From Clostridia bacterium (GTDB taxonomy: Bacteria; Bacillota; Clostridia; Oscillospirales; Butyricicoccaceae), in contig JAFYNW010000070.1 in assembly GCA_017547995.1 (NCBI GenBank), positions 1 through 9,651 on the forward strand: 9,651 bases of DNA, in the 5' to 3' direction. A program made the position numbers and the translations under genes. Below are positions 1 to 8,784 of the stretch, in pieces (position 1 is the first letter of the stretch; every line of letters begins with the position of its first letter). The notes below the pieces were generated by a model. That model saw only the letters and a list, made by a program, of their open reading frames with translations. It had not been told where the DNA came from and did not search any database.

Positions 1-1
1 C

Positions 2-919
2 GAGCTTGAAAAGTCCCTTGAAGATTCTGTCCGCAGGGCAGACCGTCTTCTCGACCAGACAGCCGACAAGATGCGTGACCTCTGTGTCTTCACAGAAGAC
101 GAGGTTTCGGCCCTCAGCAAGTATCAGCGTGAGGACCTGACTCGTGAAACAGGGGAAATCTATCATAAAATCGTAACAGAGCAGGGCGACCTGCCTACAA
201 CAAAAATATCTGCCGACAAGAAGATGAAGGCAGCGGCCGAAAAGGTCAAGGAAATGCTTCGCACACGAGTCACTTCCTATTCCGCCCTTGCAATTTTCGG
301 CATAGCACTCGTCCTCGTCATTCTTTTCAATCTGCCGGGTCTTATCTATTACAGCGGCAGTGAAAACGGCGGCGGACTCTGGAATACAATCGTCATCGCG
401 CTGGTTGAGTTTGCCATCATCGTGGCAGCCGGCTTTATCTCGCTGTATTGGCAGCAGAGCGAGCTTATCATGCTCATCACACGCTATAACGTGCTGATGA
501 AGAATGCGTTTGCCCGTCTTATCGCAAGTGCATCCGATTATTCCACCTACCTCAGCGACATCGCATCCCATTCGAGAGGTCATTCCTATCTTGACCTTTC
601 GGGCAGAAAAAAGCACAAGGCAGACAACAAAAACGCCGTCAAATACAAGCACATCAAGGCTATCAATATTCTCCTTGCAAAGCTCCGCACGTGGGCGAAT
701 GCATACCATCTGAGAATCGACCTTGATAACGTGGACCTTGACGAAAACGTTTCTGTCGACGTTTCAATTCCGCCTGCAAAGAGCAATATGTACACATTTG
801 AAACAGGCAATTCATATCAGATTTCGGTGAACAATTCGGGCGTAAAGATTTATTCCCCATTTGAATTCGTCGAAAAGCTGGAAATTATAAGAGAGGAGCT
901 TTATGATGACGGAAATTAA
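2..919 (+). CDS. Two-helix membrane protein, C-terminal part (5' end outside window)
   Basis: The reading frame is open from base 2 with no stop, so the ATG at 71 is probably internal and 305 residues of a longer protein are visible. The first ~90 residues are charged and helical, probably coiled coil. Two hydrophobic segments follow at about window residues 92-117 (around SALAIFGIALVLVILFNLPG) and 127-150 (around IVIALVEFAIIVAAGFISLY), separated by a short Gly/Asn-rich loop. The remaining ~155 residues are a soluble tail. This gives a hairpin membrane anchor with both large parts on the same side, most simply the cytosol. I recognise no family. The last 17 bases overlap the start of the next gene, so the two are translationally coupled. 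By context it is a membrane component of the secretion-like complex. A relationship to EssB/YukC or EssA cannot be claimed from the sequence. Confidence 0.8.
   Translation, partial: ELEKSLEDSVRRADRLLDQTADKMRDLCVFTEDEVSALSKYQREDLTRETGEIYHKIVTEQGDLPTTKISADKKMKAAAEKVKEMLRTRVTSYSALAIFGIALVLVILFNLPGLIYYSGSENGGGLWNTIVIALVEFAIIVAAGFISLYWQQSELIMLITRYNVLMKNAFARLIASASDYSTYLSDIASHSRGHSYLDLSGRKKHKADNKNAVKYKHIKAINILLAKLRTWANAYHLRIDLDNVDLDENVSVDVSIPPAKSNMYTFETGNSYQISVNNSGVKIYSPFEFVEKLEIIREELYDDGN
891..898 (+). promoter_or_regulatory. Ribosome binding site inside gene 1 for gene 2
   Basis: GAGAGGAG lies within the end of the upstream coding sequence. It is 4 nt from the ATG at 903 and 7 nt from the second ATG at 906. 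The spacing favours 906, which would shorten the protein by one residue. I keep 903 for numbering. Confidence 0.65.
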
Positions 920-3900
920 TAATCTGCTTATTCCGGTTATAACTGTCGTTGTGCTCACTCTTATCGAGAATTGTGTCAACGCAGGCAAGGGCAGACGCGC
1001 CCGTCAGGCGCTCATCCCTGTTATCGCAATAGTATTTGCTATTGTGGCAATGGTTTTCGGCTATATTTACTTTGATGAAATTGAAGAAATCGTAAAGCAG
1101 CTCTATGAGCAGCAGAAGAGAGCCGAGCTTCTCGGTATCGAGATTTTCGCTGTCAACGCTGTTATTTTCGCCGCTTTCGTGCTGCTGAAAATCATTATCA
1201 CACCTATAATCACTTCAATCTGGAGCGACAACGACCTTATCGAAATGACCTCGGTCAATTTCTATGCATACGACGAGCAGTATGACGAATGGTTCCTTAT
1301 GCATAAATGGGTCGGCTTCAAAAGATTCCTCGAGGCTGTCGTCATCGGTGCGGTAATCGCCGTGGGCGGCTATCTCGGCCTTACGTGGTATCTTGGCAGA
1401 GAGTCCTTTGTCTGGACTCTTGCCTTCCCGGTCTGCGCACTTATCGTCATCAATGAAATCTATAACTTTCTCAATGGTCAGACCAAGGAAGAATGGGAGC
1501 ACAGCATTCTCGGTGACAACGCAGACGCAAGACGCGTAAGCAATTACTACAAGGTACGTGAAGTGCTTGAAAAAATCCTGCCTGAGCCTCTTCTTTCGGC
1601 TCACACAGGTATGGAATACGGCGGCAAGCAGACTCCTGCCGACCTTGTCGAGGACCTCTCTAAATCGGAAGACAAGATTGACAGAGTCACAGCCGAATAT
1701 TTCACAATCGACGACCGTTATATGGAAGCCGATATCGACTGCGTGCAGGCTACCCTTCAGCTTATGAAGCGTAACAACGTGGTCTTCCTCAATCCATTCT
1801 ACCGCGATATGAGCCTCTATATCACTCTTCCGCTGACAAATGCTCTGCTTTCGGGCAGAAAGGTTGTTGTCATCACAGGCAGAAAGAGTAACAGCGAGGA
1901 CGTACGCAGCTGGCTTGAAGAAACCCTCAGTGAATACAGCCACATGCGCTCACTCTGGCGCGTAGGTCTGCTTTCAAACAACGAGCCTGAGTGCGAAGTG
2001 GGTGTAATCTCCTTCCCTCAGCTTTACGATAACGCAGTCATCAACGCAAACCGCGAGTTTTTCAGAGAAACCGACTTCGTCCTTATGATTGAGCCATCCC
2101 TCATCGTAAATACAGGTCAGGTTGCCCTCTCCATCATCGCTCAGGAAATGCAGCATTCGGGTGTCAAGCCTGTCTACTGCATCTGCGACAGAAATGCTCA
2201 GGGCATCGTCGATACAATGTCCCATCTCCTCAGAAGTGAGTTTACAAACGTTGTTGCTCCTCCTGTGCCAAGATGCCTCTACACAGGTATGTCCTGGGAT
2301 GCAGACGGCGACTTTATGCGTCAGAGCCTCTTCGACAAGCAGACAAAGTATCTTGGCAACGGTGTTGAGCTTGCGGCAATCGCAGTTAAAAACCAGATTC
2401 CTCAGGTTTCATGGTACTGTGAAACAAAGGCGCCGTTGCGCGATATCAAGTGGCTTGCAGGACAGCATCATCCTACAATCTGCCGCTATATGAATCAGCC
2501 AAGCCAGCAGAAGAGCCTTTATGAAAAAATCAACTTCGTGCCAAGCCTCTGGAGCACACCAAAGAGCAAGGAGCAGTTTATCATCGCAGAAGACGAATTC
2601 TGCAATATGTTCAACACACTCCGCGCCTTCCTCTCCCGCGGCGAAAGTCAGTCCTTCGTAAACGTCTTCTCTGAAAACTATCTGCTCCGCGACTATATGC
2701 GCTGCAACAAGCAGATGTTTATGGCAGACCCTAACGCAATCCCATCCATCGTGCCTGACTATGCTAAAACAGAGCGAAATACTCTCATCAAGCTCATTCT
2801 TCTCATGGCTCTCCGCCCTGTGACAGACGCGGAAATCATCGAAGAATTCCATCTCGTCGGCATCGAAACGGATGACCCGTTTGAAACTCTCACAAAGATG
2901 CTGAAGAAGTATACTTTCGCTGATAATTCTGTATTCACAGTACAGAGCATCCGCTCGGAGGTTGACGCTCTCACAACAATGTCAACCTGCCAGTATACAA
3001 TCAGCAAGGAAGCCTTCGAGGATAATTTTGCAGACTCTCTCAAGAATGCATACTTCATCCTTGAAGACGAAAAGCACGGCGAAGGCTATATCGACTCCAA
3101 GCTTTTCAGCCACGTGACACAGACTATCCTTCCGGGTCAGTTTGTAACCTACGATGGCAAGTATTATCTTGTAAAGCACGTTTCCCCACAGAGCGGCGTT
3201 GTTTTAAGACGTGCGTCCGACCTTTACGACGGCAGAAAGTATTACCGTCAGGTCCGCTCTTACCATATCGATGAGGACTATAAGGGCGAAATCCTTTCTG
3301 TCCGCAACGTTATGGACGTGGAAATCGCCTTTGTTCAGCACGATTTCGACGTTACAACAACAGGCTATCTTGAAATGCAGGATAACCACGACCTCCGCTC
3401 GGCTCGTCTTATCGACTTTACACAGGACCCACTTGCCGAAAACTACACAAGAAAATATCATAACAAGACTGTATTGCGCATTAAATTGCCTGATACAAAC
3501 GATAACATCAGATTTACAATCTGTCTGCTCATGAGCGAAATGTTCCGCAGTATTTTCCCTGACGGACATCAGTATCTGGCTGTTATGACAAAGCGCCCTG
3601 ACGATATCGAAGGTATGCTCAACTATATGGTATACCCTGTTTCGGGCGGTATTGAGGATGATTATATCTATATCGTCGAAGACAGTGATATCGACCTGGG
3701 CCTTATGGAAGCTGTCGAAAGAAATCTCATGAAGATTATGGAAACAGTTGCAGACTTCCTCGACTGGCACTTTGAAAAGATGCGTGAAACTGCAGCCAAG
3801 GACCCTGTTCCTCTCTCCATCAACTATACAAGAGAGAAGGAAGAGGAAAAGAAGCGTTCGCTTTTCGGCCGTCTTGCACAGCGTATCCGCAAGATTATCG

Positions 3901-5210
3901 GCATAAAGGACGAAGAGGAAGAAAAGCCTGAAGCTCCTGCAAAGCCTGAAGAAGCTCCTGTGAAGGAAGCCCCTTCCGAAGAAAAGCCAAAGGAAGAAAA
4001 TCCTGAATACACTCTCACAGAAGAGGAAGCAGAAAGCGAAGAAAAGGCTCCTGTCATCGAAAAGACAGAGGACGAAGGCGAAGGCGATACAGTCCTTGAA
4101 ACAGAAGGCGAAAAGGAAGCGGATAAGGAAAAACCTGAGGAAGCAGAGCCTGTATACGAAGAGGAAACAGCCCTCACAGAAGACGAGGATGACCCTGAAA
4201 TCGTCCACGTAGACGGTACAGACATCTTCGATACAGAAGGCCTCCCTGAAGACAACGACCTTCTCGAAGAGCAGTTCAAGCTTATCGGCATCACACCTAT
4301 CGAAAAGTCCCGTTACCAGAAGGAATGTTACCTCAAGTTCGGCTTTGAAGAAATCGACGGCCGTCTCCGTGTTGAAGACGTACGTCAGTACCTCAGAGTC
4401 CGCGGCTGGAGCGACAATTCCCTTACAAAGGCAAGAAAGCGTGACGTTCTTGCCAAGAATAACCTTGATATCAAGGCAGTCAACCACTGTGACTTCTGCT
4501 CGCTCCCACTTTCGGGCGTAAGCTACGAAGTGCTCAACGACGGCAGAGTACGATGCAACGACTGCTCGGCAACGGCTATCTCCACAGTTGAAGAGTTCAG
4601 AAAGCTCTTCTATCAGGCTCTTGAAATGATGGAAGCCTTCTACGGCATCCGTTACAGAGTGCCAATAAGAGTTGCCATGGCAGACGCACGTACAGTTGCC
4701 AAGGGTGCAGGCGCAGTCTTCAAGCCTACAACAGGCGTTGCAGGCAGAGTGCTCGGTTTTGCACAGATGAAGCGCGGCAAATACAGCCTGCTCATCGAAA
4801 ACGGCAGCCCACGTCTTGCGGCAACAGACACAATGGTTCACGAAATGACTCACATCTGGCAGTATCTCAACTGGGATAACAACACAGTGCTCCGCACGTA
4901 CGGCATGGGTTGCCCTGAATGTACGGCAATCGCACGCGGCATCGTATACGAAGGTATGGCGATGTGGTCTGCTATCCAGTATCTCTACCAGATTGGCGAA
5001 ACCTACTATGCTTCACAGCAGGAGGCTATCGCCCTCAGAAGAAACGACATCTACGGTGTCGGCTTCAAGCTTTATTGCGAGCAGTATCCTCTTATCAGGG
5101 ATTCTGCCATTATCCAATACTCTCCGTTCACGTCCTTCCCTACAATCGACCCTGAAAAGGTCAAGGCGATTGTCAAGGCAAGCTGTACGGAAGACGTATG
5201 TAAGTGTTAA
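903..5210 (+). CDS. Membrane protein with degenerate helicase-like region and C-terminal LIM/DA1-like zinc metallopeptidase
   Basis: This 1435-residue protein has a mosaic architecture. Likely membrane helices lie at about residues 7-25, 36-57, 78-105, 142-163 and 168-189. Residues ~275-560 read like two RecA-type lobes of a superfamily 2 helicase, but there is no GKT Walker A (the equivalent stretch is around NPFYRDMSLYITLPL, 297-311), and the Walker B position is LMIEPS (394-399) rather than DExx. Residues ~735-955 resemble the DUF1998-type region of MrfA/Hrq1-like helicases. A Glu/Pro/Lys-rich disordered linker spans ~1001-1120. A four-Cys zinc finger follows (C1196, C1199, C1218, C1221), then HEMTHIWQ (H1313, E1314, H1317), with E1350 in YEGMAMW as candidate third ligand, as in DA1-like peptidases. 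Its position before an FtsK-like ATPase suggests a membrane platform carrying a protease. The membrane and peptidase calls are fairly safe. The helicase homology is inferred by eye. Confidence 0.85.
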   Translation: MMTEINNLLIPVITVVVLTLIENCVNAGKGRRARQALIPVIAIVFAIVAMVFGYIYFDEIEEIVKQLYEQQKRAELLGIEIFAVNAVIFAAFVLLKIIITPIITSIWSDNDLIEMTSVNFYAYDEQYDEWFLMHKWVGFKRFLEAVVIGAVIAVGGYLGLTWYLGRESFVWTLAFPVCALIVINEIYNFLNGQTKEEWEHSILGDNADARRVSNYYKVREVLEKILPEPLLSAHTGMEYGGKQTPADLVEDLSKSEDKIDRVTAEYFTIDDRYMEADIDCVQATLQLMKRNNVVFLNPFYRDMSLYITLPLTNALLSGRKVVVITGRKSNSEDVRSWLEETLSEYSHMRSLWRVGLLSNNEPECEVGVISFPQLYDNAVINANREFFRETDFVLMIEPSLIVNTGQVALSIIAQEMQHSGVKPVYCICDRNAQGIVDTMSHLLRSEFTNVVAPPVPRCLYTGMSWDADGDFMRQSLFDKQTKYLGNGVELAAIAVKNQIPQVSWYCETKAPLRDIKWLAGQHHPTICRYMNQPSQQKSLYEKINFVPSLWSTPKSKEQFIIAEDEFCNMFNTLRAFLSRGESQSFVNVFSENYLLRDYMRCNKQMFMADPNAIPSIVPDYAKTERNTLIKLILLMALRPVTDAEIIEEFHLVGIETDDPFETLTKMLKKYTFADNSVFTVQSIRSEVDALTTMSTCQYTISKEAFEDNFADSLKNAYFILEDEKHGEGYIDSKLFSHVTQTILPGQFVTYDGKYYLVKHVSPQSGVVLRRASDLYDGRKYYRQVRSYHIDEDYKGEILSVRNVMDVEIAFVQHDFDVTTTGYLEMQDNHDLRSARLIDFTQDPLAENYTRKYHNKTVLRIKLPDTNDNIRFTICLLMSEMFRSIFPDGHQYLAVMTKRPDDIEGMLNYMVYPVSGGIEDDYIYIVEDSDIDLGLMEAVERNLMKIMETVADFLDWHFEKMRETAAKDPVPLSINYTREKEEEKKRSLFGRLAQRIRKIIGIKDEEEEKPEAPAKPEEAPVKEAPSEEKPKEENPEYTLTEEEAESEEKAPVIEKTEDEGEGDTVLETEGEKEADKEKPEEAEPVYEEETALTEDEDDPEIVHVDGTDIFDTEGLPEDNDLLEEQFKLIGITPIEKSRYQKECYLKFGFEEIDGRLRVEDVRQYLRVRGWSDNSLTKARKRDVLAKNNLDIKAVNHCDFCSLPLSGVSYEVLNDGRVRCNDCSATAISTVEEFRKLFYQALEMMEAFYGIRYRVPIRVAMADARTVAKGAGAVFKPTTGVAGRVLGFAQMKRGKYSLLIENGSPRLAATDTMVHEMTHIWQYLNWDNNTVLRTYGMGCPECTAIARGIVYEGMAMWSAIQYLYQIGETYYASQQEAIALRRNDIYGVGFKLYCEQYPLIRDSAIIQYSPFTSFPTIDPEKVKAIVKASCTEDVCKC

Positions 5211-5220
5211 GGAAAGGAGG
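5211..5220 (+). promoter_or_regulatory. Strong ribosome binding site fixing the ATPase start at 5228
   Basis: GGAAAGGAGG begins directly after the upstream TAA (5208-5210) and ends 7 nt before ATG 5228. It therefore selects that ATG over the in-frame GTG at 5204, which would place the binding site inside the coding sequence. Confidence 0.85.
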
Positions 5221-5227
5221 ACACAGT

Positions 5228-8200
5228 ATGCCACTTGAAAAGTATAATATCGTTATAACAAAGCTCAACGCTATCCGCGATGCGATCAACAAGGCACAGG
5301 CTGAAATCGACGCCATCAATGCCGACCGCGAAGGCGATTTGCCTTCAAGAATCGTAAAGCTGGAAGAGCAGCTTGAGAAAATTGATGAGTATATGCTCAA
5401 GATAAAGGCCTTTCAGGACCTTGCCAAGCGCAATATGAAAAGCCTCAACGTGCAGACCATCGATGCTCCTCCGGGGTATCGAGTCAATCTCAACCGCCTG
5501 AGAAACTGGGCGATGATGATTGACCCTACCTCCTCCGACGACCCTTACGCACAGCGAATCTACGTTACAGCCCGTTGTGACGAATTCTTCCTCGAAAAGA
5601 AGAAGAAGGAGTTTACAAAGAAGCTGGAACAGCTTAAAAATGACAGAGAAACAGGGGCAACAGAGGCCATCCGTCAGCTCGAGCTTACTATTGATGAAAA
5701 CGAAGCCAAGCTGAGCGCCTTCGCAGACAGTGTGGAAATGGCCGACCTTGCTCAGGCTGTCGTAAACCGCAACAAGCTTTTCTGGAATGAAACAGCACCA
5801 AGTGAGTTTGCCAACGTCATAGTTTCGGCAGGCAGCACAGCGCCGGGAGCATACGCTCTTCCTCTTCCTTTCGGCGAAAGACAGAAGGAAAAGCTCAAGG
5901 AACTTATGGGCAAGTTTTACGATGACGTAAACGGCAGAGTGCTCATTCCGTTCGAGCTTGAAAGCGAAAAGGAATTCATCCTCAATATCACCTGCACAGC
6001 CTCCCGCTCAAAGCAGCTTGACAAGGGTTTGCAGAACTTTATACTCAATCAGATTAACGGAAGCGAAGCAGGCCTGCGCAAGGTGTTTGTGCTCGATGGT
6101 ATGCGATATAATTCCGCATCCATCGGCTCGCTCAAGCAGCTTGAGGATTCCTTCGCCCTCGGTCAGATTCCAAGAAACCCTGAGCAGATGACAAATCTTC
6201 TTGAAAAGATGGTTTCCGACCTGACAGACACAGACGACCTTATCGAAATGTGCGATTCAGTGGTTGAATATAACCGCACAGCCGAAAAGGGCAAGAAGCT
6301 TCCGCTGACAACAGTCGTACTCTACGGCTGGCCTAACTCCTTCTCCACAAGAGATAAGGAGCTTCTCAGCCGTATCATGACAAACTACGAGCGCTATGGC
6401 TATTCCTTCATCACAGTAGGCTACGTGACGAATGAAAAGCAGAAGGTCACACTTTCAATGCCTGAGTACGCTCTCAGCAATGCCGTAAGTATTTCAATGC
6501 TCCGCAAGGAAACAAAAATCTCCTTCGGCGAAGAAAATGAATACCGCTTTACGTGGTATGCATTGGGTGAAAACCTACCTGAAAGCTATGGCGAAACGCT
6601 CAGAGCACATAAGATTACAAAGGATGCCATCGGCAACGAATATCCAAAGCGTTATCCGCTCAATGAATCGTGGCAGAAATATGCCCGTCACTATAAGAAG
6701 CTGGAGCTTCCTGTCGGTATCGACGGAAAGGACAAGGAACACACTATCTCCTTCGAAAATGAAAACTTCGCCGCATACCTTATGGGTGCTTCCCGCTCAG
6801 GTAAGTCGACACTCATCCACACAATCATTGCAGGTCTCGTGAGAAATTATCACCCTGACAATCTGGAATTGTGGCTTGCCGACTTCAAGCAGCTTGAATT
6901 CAAGCGTTATATCAAGCATTGTCCACCGCACGTAAAGTACGTGCTGCTCGATGAATCGACAGAATTGGTCTATGACCTTGTCGACAAGCTGACAGAGGAA
7001 ATGCTTGAAAGACAGAAGATTTTCGCCATCAAGGGCGTGCAGAGAATCGACCAGATTGACCCGCTGACGCTGTCAAAGCCAATGCCAATCATCTTCGTCA
7101 TTCTTGACGAATTCTCGATTATGTCCCAGTCGATTGCCGAATCTTCGGTATATAAACTTAGACTGCAGAATATTCTCGCAAAGGGCGCGGCACTCGGTAT
7201 CCGCTTCATCTTTGCAAGCCAGACTTTCACGACAGGTGTCGGAGGTCTTACATCCACAGCACGCGCACAGATTCAGCAGAGAATCGCAATGAAGGCGTCC
7301 AAGGAAGAAATCAGCGAAACTCTCGAGCTTTCGTCCAGCCTCAAAACCGACCAGGTCAGAAACTGGATTGACGCACTTCCTCCGCATTACGCCCTCATCA
7401 AGCACCGCAAGGGCGCAGATTCCCAGCCGGAGGTACAGCGTCTTTACACAATGTACATCCCTGACTATAAGGTCCGCGACGATATGATTGACGACATCAA
7501 CGAAAATATGCACAGCGTGGAAAGCTATGCTCCACACGATATGCTGAGCTTCGTTGAAAAGTCTCCTGTCCTCGTCGACGGCAATACCTTCGAGGCCTTT
7601 GACGAAAAGTCATTTATGGACGAGGTTGCAAAGTATAAGAAGGTCAATGCATCCGACCTTGTGGGCGACGAAACGTTTATCACATTCGGTACACCACGCA
7701 GAATGGTCAGCATGAAGCTTTCTGCTCTTTCCAACGAAACACGCGAAAACATCCTGCTCATCGGCCGTCAGGCTGAGCAGGCGACAAGCGCTTCCGTGCT
7801 TCTTTCGGCAATGCGTGCATATAAGCTGCAGGGCGGTAAGGTGCAAATCTGGGCATACGGCAAAAACCGTCTGTTCAGAGCGTATAAGAGCACTTTCCAG
7901 CACTTCGGCTTTGAAATCATCGAGGATATCGATGCAGTATGCGACGAAATCCGCGCACTAAAGAAGAAGATGGAAAACCGCGAGACAGACAACCGTCTTA
8001 TCGCAATGATAGGCATCGACAGAATCTGTATGGACTTCGGCTTCGTCGACGGCGGCAGCGCAAAGGCAGATGCGGCTGAAATTTCTGCTGAAATCAAGAA
8101 GGTGACTTCCAACGAAGCAGCTTTGGTCAAGACGAATATTGAAGCTCTCAAGCAGCAGTTTGCGGCTGTCTGGATGACCAGAAAATCCGAGCTTGAAGCA

Positions 8201-8710
8201 AAGTTCAAGGCGGAAGGTCTGTCTGATGACGAAACAAAGGCAAAGCTCAAGGAAGAAAGAATGAAGCTGAGAGCCGAAATGGGCATTGATGCTCCTCAGC
8301 CTGCAGCAGCCCCACAGCCGGCGCCTCAGCCTGCAAAGGTTGAAGAAGCGCCAAAGCAGGAAAAGAAGGATACGGGCGCATACGATGCAAGTGCTGACCT
8401 TATATATATTCTTAAGCAGGGCAGTCGCCTCGGCTATCATTTCATGCTTCAGCTTAACAGCATTGAAGATATCAAGACAACAGGTCTTAACGTGGATTAC
8501 TTCCGTTATCGCCTCGGCTTTACAATGTCGGCAGACGATTCCCGTGCAGTATTCGGCACTAAAATTGCAAGCACGCTGCCTGAAAGAATCTGCCAGTATG
8601 ACGATAAGCTGGATAGCTATTCCTTCCGTCCTTATCTCCATAAGGATACAAGCTGGGACGGCTGGTATACAGACGAAAACGGCAAGGCAATAAGCCCGTT
8701 TGAAGCATAA
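5228..8710 (+). CDS. Soluble FtsK/SpoIIIE-type ATPase with three modules, EssC/EccC-like
   Basis: A 1160-residue protein, the likely motor of a type VII-like secretion system. The N-terminal ~200 residues are mostly charged helix or coiled coil; no membrane helix or FHA domain is seen. Module 1 (~195-425) aligns by pattern with an FtsK domain, but its P-loop reads TASRSKQLD (257-265), lacking the GK[ST] core. Module 2 (~490-740) is canonical: GASRSGKST at 520-528 (K526), Walker B VILDEF with D627 and E628, then FIFASQT. Module 3 (~800-1150) has GRQAEQATS at 846-854 where GxxxxGK[ST] is expected. It is interrupted by a coiled coil (~949-1020) and a Pro/Ala/Gln linker (~1022-1045). EssC and EccC motors usually have membrane helices and several better-preserved P-loops. 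Membrane anchoring here may come from the preceding gene, 17 nt upstream. By analogy, the degenerate modules may bind substrates or regulate. The ATPase call is firm; the secretion role is inferred from the neighbours. Confidence 0.9.
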   Translation: MPLEKYNIVITKLNAIRDAINKAQAEIDAINADREGDLPSRIVKLEEQLEKIDEYMLKIKAFQDLAKRNMKSLNVQTIDAPPGYRVNLNRLRNWAMMIDPTSSDDPYAQRIYVTARCDEFFLEKKKKEFTKKLEQLKNDRETGATEAIRQLELTIDENEAKLSAFADSVEMADLAQAVVNRNKLFWNETAPSEFANVIVSAGSTAPGAYALPLPFGERQKEKLKELMGKFYDDVNGRVLIPFELESEKEFILNITCTASRSKQLDKGLQNFILNQINGSEAGLRKVFVLDGMRYNSASIGSLKQLEDSFALGQIPRNPEQMTNLLEKMVSDLTDTDDLIEMCDSVVEYNRTAEKGKKLPLTTVVLYGWPNSFSTRDKELLSRIMTNYERYGYSFITVGYVTNEKQKVTLSMPEYALSNAVSISMLRKETKISFGEENEYRFTWYALGENLPESYGETLRAHKITKDAIGNEYPKRYPLNESWQKYARHYKKLELPVGIDGKDKEHTISFENENFAAYLMGASRSGKSTLIHTIIAGLVRNYHPDNLELWLADFKQLEFKRYIKHCPPHVKYVLLDESTELVYDLVDKLTEEMLERQKIFAIKGVQRIDQIDPLTLSKPMPIIFVILDEFSIMSQSIAESSVYKLRLQNILAKGAALGIRFIFASQTFTTGVGGLTSTARAQIQQRIAMKASKEEISETLELSSSLKTDQVRNWIDALPPHYALIKHRKGADSQPEVQRLYTMYIPDYKVRDDMIDDINENMHSVESYAPHDMLSFVEKSPVLVDGNTFEAFDEKSFMDEVAKYKKVNASDLVGDETFITFGTPRRMVSMKLSALSNETRENILLIGRQAEQATSASVLLSAMRAYKLQGGKVQIWAYGKNRLFRAYKSTFQHFGFEIIEDIDAVCDEIRALKKKMENRETDNRLIAMIGIDRICMDFGFVDGGSAKADAAEISAEIKKVTSNEAALVKTNIEALKQQFAAVWMTRKSELEAKFKAEGLSDDETKAKLKEERMKLRAEMGIDAPQPAAAPQPAPQPAKVEEAPKQEKKDTGAYDASADLIYILKQGSRLGYHFMLQLNSIEDIKTTGLNVDYFRYRLGFTMSADDSRAVFGTKIASTLPERICQYDDKLDSYSFRPYLHKDTSWDGWYTDENGKAISPFEA

Positions 8711-8716
8711 AACTAT

Positions 8717-8753
8717 CGGTCCCAAAGCCTTCCCAAAAAGGGAAGGCGGACCG
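8717..8753 (+). other. Long intercistronic hairpin between ATPase and small helical genes
   Basis: CGGTCC (8717-8722) pairs with GGACCG (8748-8753). Inside it, GCCTTCCC (8727-8734) pairs perfectly with GGGAAGGC (8740-8747) around an AAAAA loop. A 4-nt bulge (8723-8726) separates the two stems, giving 14 base pairs in all. No run of T follows, so a simple intrinsic terminator is unlikely. It could stabilise the downstream transcript, act as a weak attenuator, or be part of a dispersed palindromic repeat. The AAAGCCTTCCC...GGGAAGG core looks like short repeats I associate with Oscillospiraceae genomes, which is recollection only. Confidence 0.7.
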
Positions 8754-8784
8754 CTTTTGCGGTGGATTCCGGTAAAACCACCGC
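8750..8784 (+). other. Two mutually exclusive hairpins upstream of the first small gene
   Basis: ACCGC (8750-8754) can pair with GCGGT (8759-8763) over a TTTT loop. GCGGTGG (8759-8765) can instead pair with CCACCGC (8778-8784) over a 12-nt loop. The middle strand is shared, so only one can form at a time, and the first also competes with the outer stem of the preceding hairpin. The arrangement resembles an attenuator or an RNA switch, but may simply be a palindromic repeat. The ribosome binding site at 8801-8806 lies outside all stems. Confidence 0.5.

Noticed and set aside
3204..4853. Long open frame of 549 codons on the - strand
   Set aside because: It lies wholly opposite the large membrane protein, is rich in Cys, Phe and Leu as expected from the complement of acidic GAA/GAC codons, and has no domain pattern. 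It is a codon-bias shadow.
5204..5227. GTG at 5204 as an upstream start for the ATPase
   Set aside because: It would put the strong GGAAAGGAGG site inside the coding region; ATG 5228 sits 7 nt downstream of that site.
8717..8763. Intrinsic terminator after the ATPase gene
   Set aside because: The stem is strong but is not followed by a T run; the only TTTT is the loop of the next small hairpin.
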